Shown here piece after piece: positions 16,318 to 25,296 of a stretch of DNA of 64,000 bases (position 1 is its first letter; each line of letters opens with the position of its first letter). A model generated the notes under the pieces. The model did not search any database. It was given only the letters and a program-made list of their open reading frames with translations, and had not been told where the DNA came from. Origin of the DNA: Streptomyces cylindrosporus (GTDB lineage: Bacteria > Actinomycetota > Actinomycetes > Streptomycetales > Streptomycetaceae); the NCBI RefSeq assembly GCF_022698165.1, contig NZ_JALDAY010000019.1:1-64000 (forward strand), read 5' to 3'. The position numbers were made by a program, and so were the translations under genes.

Positions 16318-19110
16318 TCAGCCGGCGGCGAGCGTCTGGATCTCCGAGCTGGTGAGCACCCGGTTGTAGAAGTGGACGTCGTCGATCTGGCCGTTGGTGA
16401 AGTCGACGGGTCCCTGGTTGTAGGTGGCGGCCCCGATCAGGGTGGCGCCTCTGGCCGTCCAGGGGCTGCTGAAGGCGGTGGTGCCCTGGAGGGTGCCGTT
16501 GACGTACAGCGAGATCGTCTGGGCGCTGCTGTCGTACACGCCCAGCACGTGGTACCAGGTGCCGGTGGCCGCCGAGGCGCTCGCCGTGACGTTGGTGGCC
16601 GTCGAGCCGTTGTCGTCGGCGGCGCGGGTGACGAAGACGAACTTGCCGCCCGACAGCTGGAGATAGAACGGGCTGACCTTGAAGCCGACCAGGCTGGCGA
16701 AGGTCTGGTTGCCGGTCAGGCTGTTCAGCTTGACCCAGGCGCCGACCGAGTAGCTCTGGCCCGTGTCGATCACCGAGGACGGTACGACGGCCATGGTGGT
16801 GCCGGAGCCGTTGAAGCTGAGCGAGTTGCTGCCGACCTTGCCGCTGCCCGCCCAGGCGGTGTTGCCCTCGGTGTAGCCGCTAGCGGTGTTGCCGAGGAGG
16901 TTGGCGAAGCTCTGCCCACTGCCCTCGTCGAGCTGGTAGTAGCCGGCCGCGCCCGTGCCGAGGGCGTACGCCTCCCGCGCGGTCAGGGCTCTGGGGACCA
17001 TGCGGACGTCGTCGATCGCGCCGTTGGCGAAGTCGACGTTGGCGCCGTTCCACTTGGCGCGGCCGATCGTCGTGTGACCGGTCGCCTTCCACGGAGAGGA
17101 GAAGGCGGTGGTGCCCTGGAGGGTGCCGTTGACGTAGAGGGCGATGGTGTGGGCGCTGTTGTCGTACACGCCGGTCAGGTGGTACCAGGTGCCGGTCGTC
17201 GGGGAGCCGCCGGTGATCTGCTTGTAGCTCGCGCCGGTCGAGTCGGCGCTGCGGACGGTGAACGCGAAGGTGCCGCCGGACAGTTGGAGGTAGAAGGGGC
17301 TGATGCTGCTGCCGTCGATGCTCGCGTAGGTCTGGTTGCCGGTGAGGCTGCTCGGCTTGACCCAGGCGGAGACCGAGTAGCTGCCGCTGGTGTCGACGGC
17401 CGTGGTGGGCACGTCCACCCAGGAGTTGCTCGCGCCGCTCAGGCTGACGGCGCCGGCGCCGAACTTGCCGGTGGTCCAGGAGGCTCCGGCCTGCAGGGTG
17501 CCGTTGTTGGAGCCGCCGCTGATGTCGGCGGTCGCGGTGCCGGTGGCCTCGTCCAGCGGCCAGTAGGCGCCGGAGGTGGCGGTGGGGCCGGAGACGGCCG
17601 CGCCGTTGTAGGCGCCGATGTTGGGGGCCGCGGTCGAGGAGACGGTCGTACCGAAGTAGTCCTTGCCGCCGTTGCCGGAGATGAGCGTGCCCGCGCCGAG
17701 CGCCGGGGAACCGCTCTGGAGTTTGTAGGCGGCGGCGGTGGAGCGGCCCGCGCCGCCTCCGCCCGGCTTCACGAACAGCGGGTCGGTGGTGATCTTGGCG
17801 GAGTCGGACGGCTCGGTGGACGGATGGTCGCCGTAGAAGAGGTTGTGGGTCCAGGTGGTTCTGCTGGTGGAGTAACCGCCGCTGCCCAGCTTGTAGATGA
17901 TGTTGTTCGAGAAGGTCAGGGTGCCGTTCGGCGTCCCGTCGGTGACCTTGCCGTTGTTGCCCTCGGGCAGGTAGATCGTGTTGTTGTACACGGTGGCGGT
18001 GCTGCCGGTGTCCACGCCGGACATCAGCGGGAAGACCGCGTTGGAGGCGCCGTCGTTCTGGCTGATGTTGTAGCGGACGACCGAAGTCTTCGCGGCGAAG
18101 CCGCTGTAGCAGCACCACTCGGTGAAGCCGAACGGGTTGTCGTGGCTCCAGTTGTACTGCACGACCGTTCCGCTGGTGTGGTTGTCGATGTCGAAGGCCT
18201 GGCCGTCGTAGAGGCTGCGGTACTGGCGGGAGACCTCGTTGTACTGCCAGAGGCCGTCCGTCGACCAGGCCGTCCACAGGCCGGCGCCGGAGTAGCGGTA
18301 GCCGTTGTCGGTGGCGACGTTGTTCTGCACGACGGGCGAGGCGCAGAAGACGCAGACGATGTCGTTGCCGCCCGCGTCGGTGATCGTGTTGCCGTCGATC
18401 ACGACGTTGGTGGCGTTGATGTCGTGGTTGAGACCGAGCAGCGAGCCGATGTAGATGCCGCCCGCGTCGACCTTCGTGAGCGTGTTGCCCGTGATCTGGA
18501 CGTCGTCCCAGCCGCTGGTGGTGTTGTCGTCGGTGACGTTGAACGCGATGCCCGAGGACTCGCTGGGCTGGACCCCGCCGCTGTTGGACCAGTAGCCCTT
18601 CACGTCGTGGATGTTGTTGTTGACGATGTGGATGCCGGCGAGGATCCCGCTGGTGTCGTTCTGCAGCTGGATGCCGCTGCGAACGGCCGCGGTGGACGAG
18701 GTGTTGGTGATCTCCAGGTTCTGGATCGTCCAGTACGCCTGGTTGTGCAGGTAGACGGTGGCCGCCGCGCCGCCGCCGTCGATGATGGGCGCGGCACCGG
18801 AGCCGTACGAGGAGATGACGATCTGGCTGCCGCTCGCGCCGGATCCCTGCGGCTGGAGCTCGCCGCTCCAGGAGCCGCCCTTCTGGAACAGGATCTGGTC
18901 GCCCGCGGTGAAGGTGGTCCCGTTGACCTTGGAGAGCGACTTCCACGGGGTGCTCGCGCTGCACCCGTCGTTGCTGTCGCTGCCGGACGAGGACGAGACG
19001 TAGTACGTCGTGCACGCGGCGTGCGCCGTCGTGGCGGGGAGCATTACCAGTCCGAGCGCGGCAGCCGCGCTTCCTATCGCCGCGACCAGGCGGCTTCGCC
19101 ATCTTCGCAT
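16318..19110 (-). CDS. Secreted right-handed beta-helix protein with two LamG domains
   Basis: The 930-residue protein has a Sec signal peptide ending near 'TTAHAAC'. Residues about 30-500 form a right-handed parallel beta-helix of the pectate-lyase/Pbh1 type: 'YYVSSSSGSDSNDG' opening, then many N-rich turns such as 'IVNNNIHDV', 'ITGNTLTKV', 'IDGNTITDAG' and 'FSNNIIYKL'. Residues about 515-705 and 715-925 are two LamG (concanavalin-like) domains. They end in the closely similar motifs 'GAIDDVRMVPRAL' and 'GQIDDVHFYNRVL'. It is probably a wall-bound polysaccharide lyase or hydrolase acting on pectin; the catalytic residues are not identifiable. A GAGGAA site precedes the ATG. Confidence 0.8.
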   Translation of the reverse strand: MRRWRSRLVAAIGSAAAALGLVMLPATTAHAACTTYYVSSSSGSDSNDGCSASTPWKSLSKVNGTTFTAGDQILFQKGGSWSGELQPQGSGASGSQIVISSYGSGAAPIIDGGGAAATVYLHNQAYWTIQNLEITNTSSTAAVRSGIQLQNDTSGILAGIHIVNNNIHDVKGYWSNSGGVQPSESSGIAFNVTDDNTTSGWDDVQITGNTLTKVDAGGIYIGSLLGLNHDINATNVVIDGNTITDAGGNDIVCVFCASPVVQNNVATDNGYRYSGAGLWTAWSTDGLWQYNEVSRQYRSLYDGQAFDIDNHTSGTVVQYNWSHDNPFGFTEWCCYSGFAAKTSVVRYNISQNDGASNAVFPLMSGVDTGSTATVYNNTIYLPEGNNGKVTDGTPNGTLTFSNNIIYKLGSGGYSTSRTTWTHNLFYGDHPSTEPSDSAKITTDPLFVKPGGGGAGRSTAAAYKLQSGSPALGAGTLISGNGGKDYFGTTVSSTAAPNIGAYNGAAVSGPTATSGAYWPLDEATGTATADISGGSNNGTLQAGASWTTGKFGAGAVSLSGASNSWVDVPTTAVDTSGSYSVSAWVKPSSLTGNQTYASIDGSSISPFYLQLSGGTFAFTVRSADSTGASYKQITGGSPTTGTWYHLTGVYDNSAHTIALYVNGTLQGTTAFSSPWKATGHTTIGRAKWNGANVDFANGAIDDVRMVPRALTAREAYALGTGAAGYYQLDEGSGQSFANLLGNTASGYTEGNTAWAGSGKVGSNSLSFNGSGTTMAVVPSSVIDTGQSYSVGAWVKLNSLTGNQTFASLVGFKVSPFYLQLSGGKFVFVTRAADDNGSTATNVTASASAATGTWYHVLGVYDSSAQTISLYVNGTLQGTTAFSSPWTARGATLIGAATYNQGPVDFTNGQIDDVHFYNRVLTSSEIQTLAAG
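16471..17190 (-). repeat. Diverged tandem duplication encoding the two LamG domains
   Basis: The stretch starting GAAGGCGGTGGTGCCCTGGA at 16471 recurs at 17101, 630 bp away. Similarity continues through the following roughly 80 bases and through the flanking 'GNQT(Y/F)AS' and 'SPFYLQLSGG' coding segments. This is an internal domain duplication within the gene. Confidence 0.75.
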
Positions 19111-19156
19111 TGCGTTCCTCTTCGAACGGGAGCGGGTGGGAGGGGAGTCGGGGACT

Positions 19157-20662
19157 TCAGGAGAGGCGGATCATGTTCCAGGAGAGAGCGGGGAGGGTGG
19201 CCCGCAGAACGCCGCCGTCCAGGGAGGTGCCCTCGGCGGCGGTGGGTGTGACGCGTTCGGGCTCGTCGAGGGTGTTACGGGCGTCCGGGTCGGCGTCGGT
19301 GAGGACCGAGTGCTCGGCCACGCGGGTCAGGCCTTCGAGGCCGCGCAGGCTCACTTCGAGGGGCAGGGCGTCGGTCCGGCTTCGGTTGACGGCGAAGACG
19401 GTGACGGCTCCGGTCTCCTCGTCGGCGACGGCGGTGGCCTGGAGGAGGGGCACCTCGCCGAACTTGGCGGTCTCGTACGTCGGGCTGTCCACGTGGACCT
19501 GGAGCACCCGGCCGCGCCCGTACTGAGACGCCTGCGCGAAGGGGAAGAACGTCGTCTGGCGCCAGGCGGGCCCGCCCGGTTCGGTCATGATCGGGGCGAT
19601 GACGTTGACCAGTTGGGCCAGGCAGGCCACACGGACCCGGTCGGCGTGGCGGAGCAGGGCGATGAGCAGGGAGCCGAAGACGACGGCGTCGGTGACCGAG
19701 TACACGTCCTCCAGCAGCCGCGGCGCCTCCTGCCAGTTGCGGCGTTCAGTCTCGGGCCGCGAGGAGTACCAGACGTTCCACTCGTCGAAGGAGATGTCGA
19801 TCCGCTTCTTCGACTTAAGCCGCGCGCCCACGTGATCGCAGGTGGCGATCACGTTCTCGATGAAGGACTCGGTGTCCACCGCCGAGGCGAGGAAGGAGTC
19901 CCGGTCGCCGTCCTTCTCCTCGTAGTAGGCGTGCATGGAGACGAAGTCCACGAGGTCGTACGTGTGCTCCAGGACCGTCGACTCCCAGGCGCCGAACGTC
20001 GGCATGAACTGCGCGGAGCTGCCGCAGGCGACCAGTTGCACGTCCGGGTCGACCAGGCGCATCGCCCAGGCCGTGGCGGCGGCGAGCTTGCCGTACTCGT
20101 CGGCGTCCTTGTGGCCGATCTGCCACGGGCCGTCCATCTCGTTGCCCAGGCACCACAGCCGGACGCCGTACGGTTCCTTGTCGCCGTGGGCGACCCGCTG
20201 GTCGGAACGGTCCGTGCCGCCGGGGTGGTTGGCGTACTCCAGCAGTTCCAGGGCCTCCTTTACGCCCCGGGTGCCGAGGTTGACGGCGAGCATCGGCTCG
20301 GTGCCCTCGACCTTGCGGACGAAGTCCATGAACTCCGACAGGCCGAACTGGTTGGTCTCCGTGGACCGCCACGCCGGGTCGAGGCGGCGCGGCCGGCTCT
20401 CCTTGGGGCCGACGCCGTCCTCCCAGTCGTAACCGGAGACGAAGTTGCCGCCCGGGTAGCGGATGGCGGTCACGCCGAGTTCGCGGACCAGTTCGAGGAC
20501 GTCGGTGCGCAGCCCCTCGGCGTCGGCGGCGGGGTGTCCGGGTTCGTAGAGGCCGGTGTAGACGCAGCGGCCGAGGTGTTCGACGAACGAGCCGAACAGG
20601 CGGGGGTCGACGTCGCCGACGGCGAACGCGGGGTCGAGGACGAACCGCGCGGTGGATGGCAT
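19157..20662 (-). CDS. abfA: GH51 alpha-L-arabinofuranosidase
   Basis: This 501-residue intracellular enzyme matches family GH51: 'DPRLFGSFVEHLGRCVYTG' at the start, 'RYPGGNFVSGYDWEDGVGP', catalytic acid Glu175 in 'LGNEMDGPW' and nucleophile Glu294 in 'SFDEWNVWY', followed by a C-terminal beta-sandwich. It releases terminal alpha-L-arabinofuranose from imported arabino-oligosaccharides. No signal peptide is present. It lies between the beta-helix gene and an intracellular GH43 gene in the ABC-transporter operon and has an AAGGAA ribosome site. Length and motifs are normal for the family. Confidence 0.95.
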   Translation of the reverse strand: MPSTARFVLDPAFAVGDVDPRLFGSFVEHLGRCVYTGLYEPGHPAADAEGLRTDVLELVRELGVTAIRYPGGNFVSGYDWEDGVGPKESRPRRLDPAWRSTETNQFGLSEFMDFVRKVEGTEPMLAVNLGTRGVKEALELLEYANHPGGTDRSDQRVAHGDKEPYGVRLWCLGNEMDGPWQIGHKDADEYGKLAAATAWAMRLVDPDVQLVACGSSAQFMPTFGAWESTVLEHTYDLVDFVSMHAYYEEKDGDRDSFLASAVDTESFIENVIATCDHVGARLKSKKRIDISFDEWNVWYSSRPETERRNWQEAPRLLEDVYSVTDAVVFGSLLIALLRHADRVRVACLAQLVNVIAPIMTEPGGPAWRQTTFFPFAQASQYGRGRVLQVHVDSPTYETAKFGEVPLLQATAVADEETGAVTVFAVNRSRTDALPLEVSLRGLEGLTRVAEHSVLTDADPDARNTLDEPERVTPTAAEGTSLDGGVLRATLPALSWNMIRLS

Positions 20663-20705
20663 GGGGGTTCCTTCACGGTCGGGCCGGTGGAGGGAGGGGT
20701 CGGGC

Positions 20706-21638
20706 TCAGGACTCGGGTGCCAGGCTCGGTTCGACGGGCTCGTCCCGGTCGCAGGTCAGCCGGCCGTCGGTCACGCGCAGGGCGGCCATCTGGAGGGACG
20801 AGCGGCGGAACGCGTAACTGGCCTCGTCCGTGTCGGGTGTGCGGTCGGGGTGGGTGAAGTAGAAGACGTACGCCGTCTCGCCCTGGACCACCACGTCGGC
20901 GTGCAGGCCGATGCCGCCGTCGTCGGGGCGGCTGCCGGGAGTGTCGAGGATCAGGCCCTGGTACTCCCAGTGCTCCAGGTCGTCCGAGCGCAGGACGCCC
21001 TGACCGCGCCACTCGTCGACGATCATCCAGTGGTGGCCGCCGAGGGTGAACACGTTGGGGCCCTCGTGCGGGCGGTGCGTGACGGCTGGTCCGGTGAGCC
21101 GCCAGTGGTAGAGGTCCGGGCTGTCGGCGGCGTACGTGAACGAGCCGTGCGTCTCGTCCTTGAACCACATCCGGAAGCCGCCGTCGGGCAGCGGGTACAC
21201 GCAGGCGTCGATCACCCGGTCCGAGCCGAGGTCCAGGGCACCGTGGTGGGTCCAGGTGAGCAGGTCGGGGCTGGTGTAGTGGCGGATCTCGGCGTCGCCG
21301 GTCCAGTCGGACGGCACACCGCGGATCCAGCTGACGTACATGTGGTAGAGCCCGTCGTGCCAGACGATCTCCGGTGCCCAGAAGGTGTTGCGGCCCCAAT
21401 CCGGGTCCGGGAGGTCGAGCGTGCCGCGGTACGTCCAGGTCCGGCCGCCGTCGGTGGAGGCGGCCACGCCCAGGTCGGTGCCGTGCACCCAGGCGACGCC
21501 GGGACCGGGGGCGTCGACCCGTCGGTTGGTGTAGACGAGCCACCACTCGCCCGCCTGCCGGTTCCAGACCGCCACGGGGTCCGCCGCCCCGTCGTGGACG
21601 GGGTCGCGGAAGAGAGGCGCGTTCACTGCGTCAGCCAT
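20706..21638 (-). CDS. Intracellular GH43-type glycosidase
   Basis: The 310-residue protein has no signal peptide and folds as a GH43/GH32-type five-bladed propeller. The three acidic positions appear in 'GAADPVAVW', 'RVIDACVY' and 'HEGPNVF', and the blade motif 'FWAPEIVWHDGLYHMYVSW' is typical. It is expected to split small arabinosyl- or galactosyl-containing oligosaccharides delivered by the adjacent ABC importer; sequence alone does not fix the linkage. It sits 13 bp after the permease gene and 43 bp before the GH51 gene, so all are probably on one mRNA. Confidence 0.82.
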   Translation of the reverse strand: MADAVNAPLFRDPVHDGAADPVAVWNRQAGEWWLVYTNRRVDAPGPGVAWVHGTDLGVAASTDGGRTWTYRGTLDLPDPDWGRNTFWAPEIVWHDGLYHMYVSWIRGVPSDWTGDAEIRHYTSPDLLTWTHHGALDLGSDRVIDACVYPLPDGGFRMWFKDETHGSFTYAADSPDLYHWRLTGPAVTHRPHEGPNVFTLGGHHWMIVDEWRGQGVLRSDDLEHWEYQGLILDTPGSRPDDGGIGLHADVVVQGETAYVFYFTHPDRTPDTDEASYAFRRSSLQMAALRVTDGRLTCDRDEPVEPSLAPES

Positions 21639-21651
21639 GGACCGGATTCCC

Positions 21652-22554
21652 TCACTTCAGACCGGAGTTGGCGAAGCCGCGGACGTAGGAGCGCTGTGCG
21701 GCCAGGAACAGGAGGATGACGGGGATCAGGTAGAGGACGGCGCCGCCCGCGATGAGGTTCGGCAGCGGGAAGCCCTGGCCCATGACATAGCCCGTGCCCA
21801 CGCCGACCGCGAGCGTGGTGTTCGACTGGTCGAGCAGCAGGTTCGGCGCGATGAAGTCGCCCCACACCACGTTGAAGGCCAGGACGAAGGCCGTGACCAG
21901 CAGCGGGCGCGACAGCGGCAGGAAGATCTGCACGAAGATGCGGATCCGGCCGGCCCCGTCGATGACGGCCGCCTCCTCCAGTTCCTTGGGGAAGCTGGAG
22001 AAGAACTGCCGGTACAGGAAGATCGCGTACGGTGCTCCCGCCGAACCCCACAGCACCCACGGCCAGTACGTGCCGACCAGGCCGAGGTTGGCGAACAGCA
22101 GGTAGGTGGGGATGAGGGTGACGATCTGCGGCACCATCATGGTCGAGATCAGCAGGCCGAACAGCAGGTTCTTGCCGGGAGCGCGCAGTCGTGCGAAGCC
22201 GTAGCCGACCAGCGCCGAACTGATCGTCGTCAGCAGGGCGTTGACGGTGGCCAGGATCAGGGAGTTGCGCCCGTACCGCCAGAACGGGATGACCTTGACG
22301 GCGTCGGCGTAGTTGCGCCAGTCCAGCGTCGACGGCAGCCAGGTGTCGGAGCTCGTCTCGGAGGACGGCCGCAGCGAGCCGATGAGGAGCTCCACGAAGG
22401 GCAGCAGCATCAGGACGGAGACGACGAGCAGGATCGTGAACACCAGCAGGCGCTTGCGGCTTCGCCGGCGTCCTGCGGCCTTCGGGACGGCCGCCCGGGT
22501 GTGCGCCGGCGTCGAGGGCGTCACCGCGATCGGCTGGCTTTCCTTCAGTGCCAT
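21652..22554 (-). CDS. Carbohydrate ABC transporter permease, MalG type
   Basis: The 300-residue inner-membrane protein has six predicted membrane segments, starting with 'LLVFTILLVVSVLMLLPFVELLIG'. The binding-protein-dependent transport signature appears as 'EEAAVIDGAGRIRIFVQIFLPLSRP', where the cytoplasmic EAA loop docks the ATPase. It is the second permease of a CUT1 importer for arabino-oligosaccharides or related sugars. It lies 6 bp after the first permease and has an AAGGAAGG ribosome site. No ATPase gene is nearby; streptomycetes often serve several CUT1 importers with one shared MsiK. Confidence 0.92.
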   Translation of the reverse strand: MALKESQPIAVTPSTPAHTRAAVPKAAGRRRSRKRLLVFTILLVVSVLMLLPFVELLIGSLRPSSETSSDTWLPSTLDWRNYADAVKVIPFWRYGRNSLILATVNALLTTISSALVGYGFARLRAPGKNLLFGLLISTMMVPQIVTLIPTYLLFANLGLVGTYWPWVLWGSAGAPYAIFLYRQFFSSFPKELEEAAVIDGAGRIRIFVQIFLPLSRPLLVTAFVLAFNVVWGDFIAPNLLLDQSNTTLAVGVGTGYVMGQGFPLPNLIAGGAVLYLIPVILLFLAAQRSYVRGFANSGLK

Positions 22555-22560
22555 GGCGGA

Positions 22561-23541
22561 TCAGCCTTCCTTCGCGGCCGCGTTGGGATCGACGGCGTAG
22601 AACACGGTCCGTCCGGCCAGTTTGAAGATCATCACGGTCATGGCGACGATGACGAGGAAGAAGACCGTCAGCATCGCCGAGCCGTAGCCGTACCGGCCGT
22701 AGGCGAAGAACTGTGAGTAGACGTCGACCATGTAGACCCGGTTGGCGTTCGGGATGTTGGTGTAGACGTTCGAGATGCCGCTGTCGCTCATCGGGGAGAG
22801 CAGCAGGACCGGGACGAAGGTCTGCAGCGTGGTGATGGTCACCAGGACCGTCTGGAAGAGCAGCACGGGAGAGATCACCGGGAGCGTCACGTGCCGGAAG
22901 GCCGTGAAGGCGCCCCCGCCGTCCAGCTTGACGGCCTCCAGCTGTTCGGCCGGCACGGTCTGCAGGGCGGCCAGGTTGATGATGATGCCCGCGCCGATGC
23001 CCCACAGCAGCACGACGACCAGGACGACGAAGGCGTGGCTGCCGGTCAGCCAGCTCACCGCGGTGCCGCCGAGCATTCTCAGGAACCGGTTGACGGCTCC
23101 CGAGTTCTGGTCGAACGCCACCTTCCAGATGAGCGAAGCGGCGACGGGCGGCACGATCGCGGGGATGTAGATCAGGGTCCGGAAGACCGTGCGGCCACGG
23201 ACACGCTCGTTGAGCAGGACCGCGAGGACCAGGCTTCCGACGATCGTCGTCGGGACGACGATGGCCACCAGCAGCAGCGTCTTGGACAGTGAGGACATGG
23301 TGTCCGCCGAGGTGAGGACCTCGCGGTAGTTGTCCAGGCCCACCCAGGGCTTGAAGGGGGCGACGCCGTCCCAGGCGGTGAAGCTCAGATAGACGGCGTA
23401 GCCCACCGGGAAGACGGTCAGCAGGGCGGTGCCGAGGAGCCAGGGGGAGACGAAACCGTAGAACGCCAGGGCCTCACCCCGGCGTCCGCCGAGCCGTCGC
23501 CTCCTGGACGGCTCGGTGGTCCGGGCGGTTCGCGAGCGCAT
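22561..23541 (-). CDS. Carbohydrate ABC transporter permease, MalF type
   Basis: This 326-residue membrane protein has a basic N-terminus then six predicted membrane helices ('WLLGTALLTVFPVGYAVYLSF' first). The EAA-loop motif reads 'EQLEAVKLDGGGAFTAFRHVTLPVISP', typical of CUT1 first permeases. It pairs with the MalG-type protein encoded 6 bp downstream and takes substrate from the lipoprotein encoded 9 bp upstream. Its exact sugar is inferred from the GH51 and GH43 neighbours. Confidence 0.92.
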   Translation of the reverse strand: MRSRTARTTEPSRRRRLGGRRGEALAFYGFVSPWLLGTALLTVFPVGYAVYLSFTAWDGVAPFKPWVGLDNYREVLTSADTMSSLSKTLLLVAIVVPTTIVGSLVLAVLLNERVRGRTVFRTLIYIPAIVPPVAASLIWKVAFDQNSGAVNRFLRMLGGTAVSWLTGSHAFVVLVVVLLWGIGAGIIINLAALQTVPAEQLEAVKLDGGGAFTAFRHVTLPVISPVLLFQTVLVTITTLQTFVPVLLLSPMSDSGISNVYTNIPNANRVYMVDVYSQFFAYGRYGYGSAMLTVFFLVIVAMTVMIFKLAGRTVFYAVDPNAAAKEG

Positions 23542-23550
23542 GCCAGTCCC

Positions 23551-24900
23551 CTACTTCCCGGCGAGCTTCTTGCCGTTCGCCAGGACGGCGTTGACTTCCT
23601 TGGTCAGCTGGTCCGCGAGCTTCGCCACCGAGGCGCCGCCGCCGACCGCCGACGTGAACGTCTTGGCGATGGTGGTGTCCAGCGCCGTGGTCAGGGCGTA
23701 GGGGGTCGCGTTGTGCAGGACGTCCACGTAGTCGAGTTCGGCCGTCTGCACCTTGAACGCCGCCTTCTGGAAGGCGGTCTTCTGCGGGACGACGGCGAGC
23801 AGCGACTTGAGGGAGGGCAGACCGTTGCCGGCCGCGATGCGCTTCTTGGCGCCCTCGCCGCCGCAGTACCACTCGATGAACTGGAAGGCGGCCCCCGGGT
23901 TCTTGGACTTCGCCGGAATCCAGTAGCCGACGGCGCCGAAGGAGGGGCTGACCCGCTTCTTGCCCAGCATGGGCGCGGCGGCGAACACCGTCTTCGACTC
24001 GTACGCCGGGGCGGTGGAGCCGAGGAAGCCGCCGAACCAGAAGCCCTGGCCGGAGGTGGCCTGCTTGCCGGCGACGTACTGGGGGCCGTCCCAGTCGGGG
24101 CTCGGGTCGAGGAGGGAGTAGCCGACCTTGGCCTTCGCGGCGTCGACCAGCCAGGTCAGCGCGGCGATCACCTCAGGTGAGGTGAAGTCGGCGGTGCCGA
24201 GGTCCGCGGAGAGGATCCGGCCGCCGGAGGTCGCCGCGATGGAGCCGATGCGGTTCATGCTGGCCGTGGTGGTGAACAGGCCGTGCACCGTGGTCTTGCC
24301 GCCCGAGGACTTGGTGAGCTTGCGGGAGGCGTCGAGGAGTTCGTCGTAGGTGATCGGCTTGGCCGGGTCCGGCGCCGAGAGTCCGGCGGCGTCCCACATG
24401 TCCGCGTTGTACCACCACATGGAGTCCTGCGACCAGTCCTTGGCGATCCCGTAGCGGGAGCCCTTGCCCTGGTGGGTGCCGTCCCACTTCCAGACGTCGT
24501 TGATGGGCAGGATGTCGGCTTCCTTGAGGATGCTGCTCTGGGCGAAGTACTCGTCCAGGTTGAGGGCGACGCCCCGGCTTCCGATGTAGGGGGTGACATC
24601 GGTTCCGGCGTCGCGCACCACGTCCGGGGGGTCGCCGGCGGCCAGCATGGCGTTGAGCCGGGTCGCGTCGGTGTTGATCACCTTGATCTTGACGCCCGGG
24701 TGCGCCTTCTCGAAGGCGGTTATCTCGGCGCTGGTGATCTCGCCCGGGGCGCTCATGATCGTCAGCGTTCCGGTCTTGGCCTTCGCGGGGGTCTTGGACG
24801 CCCCTGTCGTGCTGTTGCCGCACCCGGCGAGGGCGACGGCGCCGGCCAGGAATCCGGCGCTTCTCAGGACCGAGCGCCTGCTGAGAGCTGAGTGGTGCAT
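23551..24900 (-). CDS. ABC sugar-binding lipoprotein
   Basis: The 449-residue extracellular solute-binding protein (family 1) starts with 'SRRSVLRSAGFLAGAVALAGCGN', giving a lipoprotein signal with lipobox 'LAGC', possibly Tat-routed because of the twin arginines. The mature domain shows the usual 'ITAFEKAHPGVKIKVINTD' and 'KDWSQDSMWWYNADMWD' features of oligosaccharide binders. I chose the ATG at 24900 because AAGGAG lies 7-8 bases upstream and the signal peptide begins there; the open frame continues through the promoter. It is first in the importer operon and captures the sugar that the downstream enzymes degrade. Confidence 0.93.
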   Translation of the reverse strand: MHHSALSRRSVLRSAGFLAGAVALAGCGNSTTGASKTPAKAKTGTLTIMSAPGEITSAEITAFEKAHPGVKIKVINTDATRLNAMLAAGDPPDVVRDAGTDVTPYIGSRGVALNLDEYFAQSSILKEADILPINDVWKWDGTHQGKGSRYGIAKDWSQDSMWWYNADMWDAAGLSAPDPAKPITYDELLDASRKLTKSSGGKTTVHGLFTTTASMNRIGSIAATSGGRILSADLGTADFTSPEVIAALTWLVDAAKAKVGYSLLDPSPDWDGPQYVAGKQATSGQGFWFGGFLGSTAPAYESKTVFAAAPMLGKKRVSPSFGAVGYWIPAKSKNPGAAFQFIEWYCGGEGAKKRIAAGNGLPSLKSLLAVVPQKTAFQKAAFKVQTAELDYVDVLHNATPYALTTALDTTIAKTFTSAVGGGASVAKLADQLTKEVNAVLANGKKLAGK

Positions 24901-25038
24901 GGAGTCCAACTCCTTGTCCGAGGGTGTGGCGCGACGCCGACCGGGCGACTGCGACTGCTTCCACCGACCAAGGCGGCTACGTCGGACGGTGAGCGCCGGA
25001 ACCGGCAAACCGGGTGTCACGGCTGGAAGCGGGATCAG

Positions 25039-25065
25039 AATGTAGGGCAGGTACATCGTCGTCAA
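25039..25065 (-). promoter_or_regulatory. Promoter of the ABC importer / GH51 operon
   Basis: On the minus strand TTGACG (plus positions 25060-25065) is followed after 15 bp by TACATT (25039-25044). The spacer is short but both hexamers are good. The leader to the ATG at 24900 would be about 130 bases. A LacI-like AACGTT core lies just upstream at 25077-25082. The rest of the 396-bp gap 24901-25296 holds the divergent promoter and another palindrome and no gene. Confidence 0.5.
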
Positions 25066-25190
25066 CCCCTTCGTCCAACGTTTTTTGCCCGGTCGAGACG
25101 CCCGGCCCAACGGATCCACCCCGGCGCTCCGCCATATCCGCAGGTAGCAGTCCCTTGTCTCGGGCATGTCTGCCGATCCCGCGTGATGAG

Positions 25191-25204
25191 CGGAAAGTTT
25201 TCGG
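25191..25204. promoter_or_regulatory. LacI-type palindrome in divergent promoter region
   Basis: CGGAAAGTTTTCGG is an imperfect palindrome with five of seven base pairs symmetric and the GGAAA/TTTCC-like arms typical of actinomycete LacI operators. It lies between the importer operon and the GH43-LacI-LacI genes. Either adjacent LacI protein could bind it; this is an inference. Confidence 0.35.
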
Positions 25205-25228
25205 CCGTGGCGCGGGTTGTCCAGCGCA

Positions 25229-25234
25229 TTGACA
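25229..25234 (+). promoter_or_regulatory. -35 element for the GH43-LacI genes
   Basis: TTGACA at 25229-25234 is a perfect consensus -35 hexamer. The -10 is unclear: CGATGC follows at 17 bp and fits TANNNT poorly. The GAGGAG ribosome site and TTG start of the GH43 gene lie 50-65 bases further on. Confidence 0.35.
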
Positions 25235-25296
25235 TCGTTGAACTAGCGGTGCGATGCTCACGCCGCTCCAGGGCTCACCAGCAAGAGGAGATCCCA

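Noticed and set aside
19801..19820. Possible TTA (bldA-dependent) codon in the GH51 gene near 'cttaagccg'
   Set aside because: In frame the codons read CTT AAG, so no TTA leucine codon is used; I found no confident TTA codon in the named genes.
21652..24900. Missing ATPase as a sign of a broken transporter
   Set aside because: Sugar importers in streptomycetes often lack a local ATPase and use a shared one; both importers here are otherwise complete.
24901..25167. N-terminal extension of the sugar-binding lipoprotein through its promoter region
   Set aside because: The lipoprotein signal begins at 24900 behind a good ribosome site, and the extension contains the promoter hexamers.
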